From: CAZEYT01 sp964516295
Lineage (GTDB): Bacteria; Verrucomicrobiota; Verrucomicrobiia; Chthoniobacterales; Terrimicrobiaceae
NCBI GenBank assembly: GCA_964516295.1
Contig: CAZEYT010000070.1
Coordinates: 1 to 15,222, forward strand
DNA length: 15,222 nucleotides
Direction of reading: 5' to 3'
In this document: piece after piece, positions 7,050 through 14,494 of the stretch
Numbering within the stretch: the first letter of the stretch is position 1
Layout: the number at the start of each line of letters is the position of its first letter
The notes under the pieces: model-generated
The model's database searches: none
The model's input: only the letters and a program-made list of their open reading frames with translations
Told to the model about the DNA's origin: nothing
Made by a program: the position numbers and the translations under genes

Positions 7050-7490
7050 TCAGTTGAGTTTCACTTCGATTTTGCGCGGTTTGGCCTCCTCCGCCTTTGG
7101 CAGGGTGACGGTCAGGATTCCATCCTGATAAGTCGCACTGACGGCGTCGGATTCGACCGTGGCCGGAAGGGTCACCGTCCGGCTGAACGATCCGAAGAAC
7201 CGCTCGCTGCGGAAGCTTTCGCCACGGCGGTCGGCGTTTTCGGCGCTGCGGCGACCGGAGATGGTGAGAGAGTCGTCTTCGAGCGAAATGTCGAAGTCCT
7301 CCTTTTTCATCCCCGCCAATTCGACGGCCACGGTGACTTTGTCTCCGTCCTCATAGACGTCCAAGGGCGGAGCCCAAGAGCCGCCGGACGGACCGGAAAG
7401 GGCAAAGGCACTTTCCAGCAAATCCCGCCACGGGGCGAGTCGGTCAAACGGGGACCAGGTCGTTGCCAAGGGTGTTCTAATGATGCTCAT
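7050..7490 (-). CDS. Small heat-shock protein, Hsp20/alpha-crystallin family (first gene of pair)
   Basis: A 146-residue Hsp20 chaperone. The start at 7490 (MSIIRTPLATTWSPFDRLAP) is fixed by a strong Shine-Dalgarno AAGGAG at 7499-7504, 8 nt upstream; an ATG at 7547 would extend into that leader and is rejected. Residues 1-40 form an N-terminal arm with WSPFDRLAPWRDLLES. The alpha-crystallin domain runs from about 42 (PPLDVYEDGDKVTVAVELAG) through SLTISGRR, the loop GESFRSERFFGSFSRTVTLP, and YQDGILTVTLPKAEEAKP. It ends in RKIEVKLN with the I-x-V anchor. This is the classical bacterial IbpA/Hsp18-like layout. It is first in a two-gene operon behind a sigma70-like promoter; I see no CIRCE operator or sigma32-type promoter. 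Confidence 0.95.
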   Translation of the reverse strand: MSIIRTPLATTWSPFDRLAPWRDLLESAFALSGPSGGSWAPPLDVYEDGDKVTVAVELAGMKKEDFDISLEDDSLTISGRRSAENADRRGESFRSERFFGSFSRTVTLPATVESDAVSATYQDGILTVTLPKAEEAKPRKIEVKLN

Positions 7491-7498
7491 GATTGGAT

Positions 7499-7504
7499 CT
7501 CCTT
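7499..7504 (-). promoter_or_regulatory. Shine-Dalgarno site that fixes the first hsp20 start
   Basis: On the minus strand AAGGAG lies 8 nt before the ATG at 7490. It is one of the few textbook ribosome binding sites in this window and excludes the longer in-frame start at 7547. Confidence 0.85.
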
Positions 7505-7568
7505 TTGTTGTTGGTTGTTGTTCCAACAGTTGAGAAGCCAGAAGCATGCCGGGCGATAAAATGGCGCC

Positions 7569-7596
7569 TTTATATTGAACATAAGTTACTCGACAA
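7569..7596 (-). promoter_or_regulatory. Sigma70-type promoter of the hsp20 pair
   Basis: On the minus strand TTGTCG (7591-7596) and TATAAA (7569-7574) are separated by 16 nt. They lie in a markedly AT-rich stretch (about 7555-7700) that stands out from the GC-rich surroundings. Transcription would start near 7562, giving a leader of about 70 nt. That leader holds a small hairpin (7509-7528) that does not cover the Shine-Dalgarno site. I see nothing else in the 220-bp gap between hsp20 and the gspF-like gene. Confidence 0.55.
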
Positions 7597-7710
7597 AAAT
7601 ACTTTACGACATTTTTTACACATCTGAAATAAAACCAAAAACCGACTCAAAAGCGACATAGTGACACAGTTTAAGTACTCAGATGAGAGACGATATTGAG
7701 CCGTTATGAC

Positions 7711-8682
7711 TCATATTTCCAGCGCATCGGAGACAGCTCGACCGACGGTAAGCGCCAGTTGATAGATCTGATAGGCAACGGAAAAGACCACCGCGAGGTA
7801 GAGAAGGCGGGGAATCCATTCCGCCATGGCATCGACCAACGAGAAGAAGCGGATACGGAACATCTCAGCCGCCCGCCCCATTTCTTCATCAAGCCGGCCG
7901 GACACTTCGGCAACGCGGAAACTCCGCTCCAGATCGTCCGGGAACGCCCGGCTCGCCGCCAGGGCCGCGGTGAAGGCCGTGCCTCTCCGAATGGCGGTGA
8001 CCGCCGTGGAGGAGGCTGTTTCAATATTCGCGCTGAGGCTGGCGCGTCCGGCCCGGCGAAGGCTGGCCAGAACGCCATCGGCCGAGCGAATACCCAGGGA
8101 GAGAACAAGACAGAACCGCGCGAGAGCCGCTGTCCGGAAAAGCCCGCCGAGGCCGGGAATGAGACGGATCAGGAGATCGACGATCACCGAGGAACGCGCC
8201 AGCCGCCGGAGGCCCCAAATGGAAACGCCGATGACTCCGACCAGCAGATAGATCGGGAGAAGGATCCCGACGACCGACATGAGGTAAACATTTCCTTCGT
8301 TCGCCAGAATCGCCCGGGGGATCGAGAGAAGCAGGGCACCGACGTGGATGACAAAAACCGGGTAAATCGACTTGGCAATCATCGCCCGGCGAGCCTTCGC
8401 CAGGGTTGCGTAGTATTCCGAGAGGCGAACGGACGCTTCCTCCAAGCGTCCGCTTTGCTCCCCCGCGGCGAGGATTTCCACGTCGAGGGTGGAAAAGCCA
8501 TTCGTGCGAAACGCCTCGGCGAACCCGGCCTCCAACCGCGCCGAGACCCGACGCGCGGCCCGGCCGATGCGATCTCGACCGAGTCTCAGTTGCTCAATAG
8601 CCTTCGGGGCGGGGATTCCGCTCCGGATCATCTGGGCGAGGCTGTGAAAGAAATGTTCTTTGTGGGTGAACGACAGTTGCAT
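7711..8682 (-). CDS. Stand-alone GspF/PilC-like inner membrane protein
   Basis: A 323-residue protein with the twin-domain layout of type II secretion and type IV pilus platform proteins (T2SSF, PF00482). Repeat one covers about residues 5-125 and has LAAGEQSGRLEEA (71-83). Repeat two covers about 185-315 and has RVAEVSGRLDEEM (256-268). Hydrophobic segments lie at about 105-127, 132-158 and 289-313, matching the usual membrane topology. In known systems such proteins sit in the inner membrane and connect the assembly ATPase to the growing pseudopilus. It is shorter than typical GspF (about 400) because the N-terminal cytoplasmic extension is missing. No ATPase, pseudopilin or secretin gene is nearby, so its partners are elsewhere or unknown. 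No Shine-Dalgarno site; divergent from ribD across 29 bp. Confidence 0.85.
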   Translation of the reverse strand: MQLSFTHKEHFFHSLAQMIRSGIPAPKAIEQLRLGRDRIGRAARRVSARLEAGFAEAFRTNGFSTLDVEILAAGEQSGRLEEASVRLSEYYATLAKARRAMIAKSIYPVFVIHVGALLLSIPRAILANEGNVYLMSVVGILLPIYLLVGVIGVSIWGLRRLARSSVIVDLLIRLIPGLGGLFRTAALARFCLVLSLGIRSADGVLASLRRAGRASLSANIETASSTAVTAIRRGTAFTAALAASRAFPDDLERSFRVAEVSGRLDEEMGRAAEMFRIRFFSLVDAMAEWIPRLLYLAVVFSVAYQIYQLALTVGRAVSDALEI

Positions 8683-8711
8683 GAGCGGGCCCGGTGTGGA
8701 AGATCGGCACC

Positions 8712-9752
8712 ATGCCGGAACCCGATCATCGCGGCGAGGATGAAAAATGGATGCGCCTCGCCATCGCCGAAGCCCGTCAGGGCGTGGGACTCACCCATCC
8801 CAATCCGACCGTTGGGGCGGTGATCGTGAAGAAAAACCGTCTTCTCGCCAAGGGCTGGCACCAGGCCGCCGGTCAGCCGCATGCGGAGATCGAGGCGATT
8901 CGCGCCCTCCGGCGGGCGTCCGATGCGCGCGGCGCAACGATTTTTGTGACGCTGGAGCCCTGCTCGACCCACGGTAGGACCCCGCCCTGCACGGAGGCTA
9001 TTGCGGCCGCCGGGTTTGCCCGGGTGGTTTACGGAGCCCGCGATCCGAATCCCGCCCATGCCGGCCGCGCCGATGCGCTCCTCGAAAAAGCCGGGATCGC
9101 GGTCACCCCCGGCCTTTTCGAAGCCGAGTGCGCGGTGCTCAACCGGGCTTGGAACAAATGGATCGTCACCGGGCGGCCGTATGTGATCGCCAAAGCCGGA
9201 ATGAGCCTGGATGGCCGGATAGCCTCGCCGCCCGGTCGTCGTTGGATCACCTCGTCCGCCTCGCGGGAGGATGCCATGACCCTCCGCGCGACGAGCCAGG
9301 CGATTTTGGTCGGCGGCGAGACCGTGCGCGTGGACAATCCCCGACTGACCTTGCGCGGGTTACCCGGTCGGCAACAACCGCGGCGTGTCATTTGGACAAA
9401 GTCCGGCGACCTTCCGCCCGCGGCCCGCCTGTTCACCGACCGCCACCGCGCCCGGACCCTCGTTTACAAAAACTCCCCCCTCGCCGACGTGCTGCTGGAT
9501 CTGGGAAAAAAACAGGTCGCGCAGGTGTTGATCGAGGGCGGCGGCGAAGTCCTCGGGGCGGCGTTTGATTCCGGTCTGGTGGACCATGTCGTCTTTTACA
9601 TCGCTCCCGTTCTGCTTGGTGGAAAAACCCCGGCGGTCGGCGGGATCGGCGTCGGCTCAAACGAGGCGGCTATCGCCTTGGAGAATCCGACCTACACCCT
9701 GCTCGGCAACAACCTCCGCATTTCCGGCGACGTCAGGCGAGCATCTTCCTGA
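8712..9752 (+). CDS. ribD: Bifunctional riboflavin deaminase/reductase RibD
   Basis: A 346-residue two-domain enzyme for the second and third steps of riboflavin synthesis: deamination of the pyrimidinone from GTP cyclohydrolase II, then NADPH-dependent reduction of the ribose. The N-terminal cytidine-deaminase-like domain shows NPTVGAVIV, zinc ligand H57 with E59 (PHAEIEAI), and C84 and C93 in EPCSTHGRTPPC. The C-terminal reductase begins near residue 155 with GRPYVIAKAGMSLDGRIA, followed by ILVGGETVRVDNP, VLIEGGGEVLGA and APVLLGG. The ATG at 8712 has GGAAG upstream at a workable distance; GTG at 8694 is an alternative. The gene is alone, with no other rib genes here. Its 3' end overlaps the convergent glycosyltransferase-like gene by 20 bp. 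Confidence 0.96.
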   Translation: MPEPDHRGEDEKWMRLAIAEARQGVGLTHPNPTVGAVIVKKNRLLAKGWHQAAGQPHAEIEAIRALRRASDARGATIFVTLEPCSTHGRTPPCTEAIAAAGFARVVYGARDPNPAHAGRADALLEKAGIAVTPGLFEAECAVLNRAWNKWIVTGRPYVIAKAGMSLDGRIASPPGRRWITSSASREDAMTLRATSQAILVGGETVRVDNPRLTLRGLPGRQQPRRVIWTKSGDLPPAARLFTDRHRARTLVYKNSPLADVLLDLGKKQVAQVLIEGGGEVLGAAFDSGLVDHVVFYIAPVLLGGKTPAVGGIGVGSNEAAIALENPTYTLLGNNLRISGDVRRASS

Positions 9753-10872
9753 GCGTTCCGACCGCATCGAAACACTCGACCGCACAATTCCGCGCCGCCC
9801 GCGAGTGCTTGCCCCAATTTCCGAGGACCTCGTCGACCGCCGCCGAGGCCCCGGCCGCATCCGACACAAAAAACATCCCGCTTTGCTCCGGCAAGTACGC
9901 TTCGGCCAGCGTGCTTTCGCTAATCACCGGCCGCCCCAAGGCCAAATACGCCGCCGAGCGGTCGCTCAACCACCCGGAGCCCACGTAGCTCTCCAGTTTT
10001 ACCGCCGAGAATTCCCCGGTGGACTGTCGCAAGTAATCGTAATAAAGCCGCGGCGTCCGGGCGATCCGGTGGGGCACCACGTGATGCCAACCGAGTCCCT
10101 GCAAGCGTTCCTTTTCGGGATCGTCGTCCGAGAGATTCATCGAGAGTTCAAAGCGCACCGACGGGCGTGCCATGGCCAGCGGGAGGAACTTCTCAAAGGC
10201 CGCCTTTTTTGAAAAATCCCGCCATTCCCCCTCCCACTGGATCATGCCGTCCCAATACCATTGCCCGATCGTTGTGAAGCGATCCACCGGCGGCCGGGGA
10301 GTCGGCTGGAGGAGGGTGGTATCAACCAACGGGAAAAACGTCTTCCACCGCACCGCGGTCTCGGGGACCCGTGAACCCGGCCCGTAAGTGTTGAGCCCGA
10401 TTGTCCAGAATTCCTCGTGATCGTGCTGCCCCATGTCCATCCGCTGCATCCAAAAACAAACCTCGGTCGGATCGAGGCTGCAAAGTTTGCGGAGGCTGAA
10501 CCGGTCGATAAGCGGACGCCGGATCGAGTTGCTCAGATTCAACAGGACGGTCGGGCCGGCGAGTGCGTCCAGCACCTCCCGCCGCGTCCGGCCGAAAAAG
10601 CGCGCCCCCGTCAGATCATGGGACTCCGAGCCCTTCGGAAAAAGAACGAGGCAGAAATTTTTCTCCAGCCCGAAGGCCGCAAGGCGGCGGCGAAATTGTG
10701 AGATCCGGCTGAGATCGCGCTTTTCGTCGCCGGTTGATTCCATGACCTCGAGCCACCAAAACGGCTGGTTCATCCGCCGGAGGCCGAGCGCGTATTGCAA
10801 CGGGACGGAGAAGTTTCCCCCACCCTCGGGATACTTCGCCACGAACCCACATCCGATCAAAACGAGTGACAT
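9733..10872 (-). CDS. Glycosyltransferase-like protein, paralogue of the divergent gene
   Basis: A 379-residue protein from ATG 10872 (MSLVLIGCGFVAKYPEGGGN); an upstream in-frame ATG at 10911 adds 13 unlikely residues. I cannot place it in a named CAZy family. The N-terminus has a short beta-strand then a glycine-rich loop and QYALGLRRM..PFWWLE, like the start of GT-B enzymes. The C-terminus has FSAVKLESYVGSGWLSDRSA, then AYLALGRPVI, resembling the nucleotide-sugar binding half of group 1 glycosyltransferases, where the donor is usually held. Much of it aligns with the gene starting at 10962, for example FTTIGQW, GLGWHHVVP and YYDYLRQS. No signal peptide or membrane segment, so it is probably cytoplasmic. 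Acceptor and product are unknown. It converges on ribD with a 20-bp overlap. Confidence 0.75.
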   Translation of the reverse strand: MSLVLIGCGFVAKYPEGGGNFSVPLQYALGLRRMNQPFWWLEVMESTGDEKRDLSRISQFRRRLAAFGLEKNFCLVLFPKGSESHDLTGARFFGRTRREVLDALAGPTVLLNLSNSIRRPLIDRFSLRKLCSLDPTEVCFWMQRMDMGQHDHEEFWTIGLNTYGPGSRVPETAVRWKTFFPLVDTTLLQPTPRPPVDRFTTIGQWYWDGMIQWEGEWRDFSKKAAFEKFLPLAMARPSVRFELSMNLSDDDPEKERLQGLGWHHVVPHRIARTPRLYYDYLRQSTGEFSAVKLESYVGSGWLSDRSAAYLALGRPVISESTLAEAYLPEQSGMFFVSDAAGASAAVDEVLGNWGKHSRAARNCAVECFDAVGTLRKMLA

Positions 10873-10961
10873 GCGTCCGCCCTGCGTAACCGATTTGCCT
10901 GCTTTCGCCAATGCCCAAGAGGCTTGTTGTTCCGCCTTCCCGCCCGTAACGTTCCGCCACC

Positions 10962-12125
10962 ATGCGGATCGTTGTGACCGGCCTGATCGGCCAATATGCC
11001 TTTGGCGGAGTGACCTGGGATTACATGCAATACGTGCTCGGTTTTCAAAAACTCGGCCACGAAGTCTGGTATCTCGAGGACAGTTCCGTCTGGCCGTATG
11101 ATCCTGTCAAACAGGAACCCGCCACCGATTGTTCTTACAATGTCGGTTACCTCCGGCGCGTGATGCATGAGTTCGACATGGGCGATCGGTGGATTTATCG
11201 AAACGGGGCCGACGGCATCTACCACGGCGTCTCCGATACGGCCACAGCCGAAAAGATCCTCCGCTCGGCCGATGTGCTGGCGAATGTCTCCGGAGCCTGC
11301 TGGCTGCGCGAGCCGACGGCGGCGATTCCGCTCAAGCTGTTTTTGGATGGTGATCCGATGTTCACCCAGATCGACGCCCTCGCGCCCGAGAAACCCGCGG
11401 TGGGCGATCACCTCCGCGCGCACGACCGCCATTTTTCCTTCGGTCTGAACATCGGCCAGCCCGGCTGTCATGTGCCGACGGCCGGGATGGAATGGCGACC
11501 CACGGTTCAGCCCATCGCGCTGGATTGGTGGGAGCGTCCGCTCATGCCGGCCACGGCCGAGCAGGTCGCGTACGGCGCTTGGACGACGGTGATGAACTGG
11601 GCGAGCTACGCGCCGCGTGCCTTTGAAGGCGAAACCTACGGCCAGAAAGACATCGAGTTTATGCGCTTTCTCGACTTGCCGCTCCGCTCGGGCGAACGCT
11701 TCGTCCTCGCCATGGGCCAAGGCGTCGGGCAATCCCGCCCCACCGCCACACTGGAGGAAAAGGGCTGGACGATTGTCGAACCCGAGGTACAGATCCCGGA
11801 CTACGCCTCGTACCACGATTTCCTGAGAAATTCCAAAGCCGAGTGGAGCATCGCGAAAAACGGCTACGTCCGCTCGCGAAGCGGCTGGTTTAGCTGTCGG
11901 AGCGCCTGCTACCTCGCGGCCGGAAAGCCCGTGGTCGTTCAGGATACCGGTTGGACGGATCACCTCCCATCGGGCGACGGGGTCATCGCCTTCGACTCAA
12001 TCGAGTCCGCCGTCGCCGGGATCGGCCGGGTTGCGGGAAATTACGAGCATCATTCCCGGGCCGCCCGCGCGTATGCAGAGAAAAACTTTGAGGCCGCCCG
12101 AGTGTGCGCTGCCCTTCTCGAATGA
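10962..12125 (+). CDS. Glycosyltransferase-like protein, coupled to a CbiX-type chelatase gene
   Basis: A 387-residue protein starting MRIVVTGLIGQYAFGGVTWD. It is a clear paralogue of the divergent gene to the left. Shared features include an N-terminal strand and glycine loop followed by QYVLGFQKLGHEVWYLE, a central FSFGLNIGQPGCHVPTAG that pairs with FWTIGLNTYGPGSRVPET, EKGWTIVEPEVQIPDYASYH, and the C-terminal block AEWSIAKNGYVRSRSGWFSC, RSACYLAAGKPVVVQDTGW. The last part resembles the donor-sugar lobe of GT-B glycosyltransferases. The exact family and substrate are unknown to me. Its stop overlaps the next gene's start (ATGA at 12122-12125), so the two proteins are probably made together. 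TTGTTG (10924-10929) and GTAACG (10946-10951) form a possible promoter with a very short leader. Confidence 0.78.
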   Translation: MRIVVTGLIGQYAFGGVTWDYMQYVLGFQKLGHEVWYLEDSSVWPYDPVKQEPATDCSYNVGYLRRVMHEFDMGDRWIYRNGADGIYHGVSDTATAEKILRSADVLANVSGACWLREPTAAIPLKLFLDGDPMFTQIDALAPEKPAVGDHLRAHDRHFSFGLNIGQPGCHVPTAGMEWRPTVQPIALDWWERPLMPATAEQVAYGAWTTVMNWASYAPRAFEGETYGQKDIEFMRFLDLPLRSGERFVLAMGQGVGQSRPTATLEEKGWTIVEPEVQIPDYASYHDFLRNSKAEWSIAKNGYVRSRSGWFSCRSACYLAAGKPVVVQDTGWTDHLPSGDGVIAFDSIESAVAGIGRVAGNYEHHSRAARAYAEKNFEAARVCAALLE

Positions 12126-12937
12126 ACGACTTTTCCCAATCCGCTCTCATCATCGTCGGTCACGGTTCCACACTCAACCCGGACTCCAGCGCGCCATCGC
12201 TGGTGCACGCCGCCGAAATTCGCCGGCGCGGGATTTTCGCCGAAGTCGTCACCTGTTTCTGGAAGGAAGAGCCGTCGTTCCGCGAGGTCTTACGAATGGT
12301 GGACAGTCGGGACGTTTTTGTGGTGCCGAATTTCATCAGCGAGGGGTATTTCACACAAACCGTGATTCCCCGTGAGCTGGAGCTCACCGGTCCCGTGACC
12401 GGGTGGGATGGACGGATCATTCGCTACTGCGAGCCGACCGGAAATCACCCCTCCATGACGCCCCTCCTCATTCGCCGCGCCAAGGAAGTCGCACCGAATG
12501 TCCCTCCGTCGGAAACCAGTCTTCTCATTGTCGGGCACGGCACCGGACTCAACGACAACTCCGCCAAAGCCGCCAAACATCAGGTGCGCGTGATTTCGGA
12601 ATCCGGCGAATACGCGGAAGTGGCTGCGACTTATATGGAGGAACCGCCGCTCATCGCCGAGTGGGATCAATACACCACCCAGCCGAATGTGGTCGTGGTT
12701 CCGTTTTTCATCTCGGACGGGCTCCACAGCTATCAGGATATTCCGGTTCTTCTCGGGATCGCGGACGAACCCGGCGTCGCGGCGAGTCAGGCAGAGGTCT
12801 TCCGTCACAACCCGCATGAACTCCGCGGACGCCGGCTTTTCTACGCCAGCGCGATTGGAACCGACCCGGGCTTTGCGGATATCATTCTCGACCAAGTCCG
12901 CGCTTTTCAGGAGCAAAACGCGGTGACGGCGGGCTGA
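12122..12937 (+). CDS. Two-domain CbiX/SirB-type sirohydrochlorin chelatase
   Basis: A 271-residue protein with two tandem CbiX domains. Members of this family insert cobalt, iron or nickel into sirohydrochlorin-type tetrapyrroles in the cytoplasm. Domain one (about 6-120) has LIIVGHGSTLNP with H14, but where the second metal-binding His is expected it reads ISEGYFTQTVIP, with no His. Domain two (about 133-265) has LLIVGHGTGLND (H139) and PFFISDGLHSYQDIP (H202), so only this half has the full pair. The start at 12122 is fixed by the ATGA overlap with the upstream glycosyltransferase-like gene; an in-frame ATG at 12104 lies inside that gene. No other cobalamin, siroheme or heme genes are nearby, so the real substrate may differ. 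Its stop codon abuts the convergent htrA stop with no gap. Confidence 0.85.
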   Translation: MNDFSQSALIIVGHGSTLNPDSSAPSLVHAAEIRRRGIFAEVVTCFWKEEPSFREVLRMVDSRDVFVVPNFISEGYFTQTVIPRELELTGPVTGWDGRIIRYCEPTGNHPSMTPLLIRRAKEVAPNVPPSETSLLIVGHGTGLNDNSAKAAKHQVRVISESGEYAEVAATYMEEPPLIAEWDQYTTQPNVVVVPFFISDGLHSYQDIPVLLGIADEPGVAASQAEVFRHNPHELRGRRLFYASAIGTDPGFADIILDQVRAFQEQNAVTAG

Positions 12938-14344
12938 TCAGGGTTTCAAGATTGCAAACGTCGTTTCCCCCTCCCGCTGAAGGAGGAGAAAAAGACCCTC
13001 GCCCTTGGGCGCGCTCGACAGGATTTTTTCCAAGTCCTTCGCGCTCGTCACGGGCTGGCCGGCGGCTTCCGTGATAACGTCGCCCACCCGAAGGTCGGCG
13101 ACCTCCGCAGCGCTTTTTTCTTCCACTTCAGTGATGACAGCTCCCCGCAGACCGGCGGGCATTTTGTTGCTCAACGTCTCGGGGGTCGCATCGCGGAAGG
13201 ACATGCCGGGCGAAGAGGGTTGCACCGGCGGCACAACCGGCTCAGCGCGGGGGATAACCCCGCGGGGACGCACCGACGCGCGCTGGAAGTCCGGCATCTC
13301 GCCAGTTTGCACGGCCACGGTCAATAGGTTGCCACGCCGCCAGACCTCCAGCCTAACCTTTTGCCCGATTTGCTTGGAAAGAATCTGGCGCTGGAGCTCA
13401 TTGGCCAGGCCGACCTCGACGCCATCCACTTTCGTAATCACATCGCCGGGGCGGAGATCGCTCGACTCCGCCGGGGCCATCGCCTCGATGCTCTGCACGA
13501 CGACTCCGCGATCAAGTCCGGGAAAAAGTCGCTGGAATTGCACACTCTCCTCAATGCCCGCAATCGAAATTCCCAGCCAAGGACGCCGCACCCGACCGTC
13601 AGTAATCAGTTGCTTGGCGACATTGCGCGCCACATTCATCGGGATTGCAAAACCCAGCCCGCGATTCATCCCGCTGATCAGTGTATTGATCCCCACCACC
13701 CGGCCGTCGATGTCCGCCAAGGGACCACCGCTGTTTCCGGGATTGATCGAGGCGTCGGTCTGAATCAACTCCCCGTAATTGCCACCCAGGCTACGGCCTT
13801 TGGCGCTCACCACCCCGACGGTAAACGTGTAGGGGAGCTCCATCGGCGTCCCAATCGCAAACGCAAACTGCCCGACGCGAACCTGATCGCTGTCCCCCAA
13901 CTCCGCCGCCGGAAGATCCTTTGCATCGACTTTCAACACCGCCAAGTCGGTCCGTTCATCCGTGCCGATGACTTCCGCGGAAAACTTACGTCCATCGCGC
14001 AACCGAACGACGATCTCCGAGGCGTCTTCGATCACATGATAATTCGTCAGCAAATACCCATCCGGTCGAAAGATGAATCCCGAGCCCACATTCGGCTGGA
14101 GGGAATCCATGGCTCCATCCGGCCGACGGAGAAAAAATTCCAGCCCACGGGGGAGGCCGGTGATAGCTTGAGGCGTCGCCCGGCGTGATTCGATGATGAC
14201 GACCGACGGAGCCACTTTTTCAAAGACGCCGGCAAAGGAATCGTTCAACTGCCGGACAAAGGTTCCTTGGGCGCTCGCATCCTGCGCAGCGAGCGGAAGG
14301 GCTGAAACTGCCAGCAGACCAAGCATCGCAAAAGGCCATTTCAT
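12938..14344 (-). CDS. Periplasmic serine protease, HtrA/Do family with two PDZ domains
   Basis: A 468-residue protease-chaperone that degrades or protects misfolded envelope proteins. ATG 14344 gives a signal peptide (MKWPFAMLGLLAVSALPLAA, cleaved near AQ); the in-frame ATG at 14470 adds 42 implausible residues. The trypsin-like domain carries the full triad: H103 in LLTNYHVIE, D133 in RTDLAVLKV, and S205 in NPGNSGGPL. PDZ1 covers about residues 245-340 (PWLGISI, GVVVQSIEAMAPAESSDLRP, GDVITKVDGVEV). A proline-rich linker precedes PDZ2, about 380-465 (RGAVITEVEEKSAAEVADLR, VGDVITEAAGQPV). Length and order match DegP/DegQ. It is a single gene, divergent from the DUF4912 gene across 150 bp; no heat-shock-type promoter was recognised. 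Confidence 0.95.
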   Translation of the reverse strand: MKWPFAMLGLLAVSALPLAAQDASAQGTFVRQLNDSFAGVFEKVAPSVVIIESRRATPQAITGLPRGLEFFLRRPDGAMDSLQPNVGSGFIFRPDGYLLTNYHVIEDASEIVVRLRDGRKFSAEVIGTDERTDLAVLKVDAKDLPAAELGDSDQVRVGQFAFAIGTPMELPYTFTVGVVSAKGRSLGGNYGELIQTDASINPGNSGGPLADIDGRVVGINTLISGMNRGLGFAIPMNVARNVAKQLITDGRVRRPWLGISIAGIEESVQFQRLFPGLDRGVVVQSIEAMAPAESSDLRPGDVITKVDGVEVGLANELQRQILSKQIGQKVRLEVWRRGNLLTVAVQTGEMPDFQRASVRPRGVIPRAEPVVPPVQPSSPGMSFRDATPETLSNKMPAGLRGAVITEVEEKSAAEVADLRVGDVITEAAGQPVTSAKDLEKILSSAPKGEGLFLLLQREGETTFAILKP

Positions 14345-14494
14345 GCCGGAAAATTTACGACGCCGCCGCTCGATTGCAAGTGCCTCCGCGGCGACTAGCA
14401 CGGGCATTTTTTTCGGCGCGGACCCAATTCCTTGCAGGAAACGAGTCGCGGGGCTTGACCTCGCTTCCAACAGTGCCGTAACAAGGAACTTAAC

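Noticed and set aside
7509..7528. Hairpin in the hsp20 leader as an RNA thermometer
   Set aside because: The 6-bp stem does not include or cover the Shine-Dalgarno site, and I found no leader segment complementary to AAGGAG.
7696..8823. Plus-strand reading frame of 375 aa across gspF-like and ribD
   Set aside because: It runs antisense through two-domain GspF-like coding sequence and out of frame into ribD; its composition is very rich in Arg, Gly and Asp with no recognisable domain.
10857..11963. Minus-strand reading frame of 368 aa opposite the plus-strand glycosyltransferase-like gene
   Set aside because: The plus-strand protein aligns with its divergent paralogue; the antisense frame has no support.
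13361..14188. Plus-strand reading frame of 275 aa opposite htrA
   Set aside because: HtrA catalytic and PDZ motifs are clear on the minus strand; the plus frame is a shadow.
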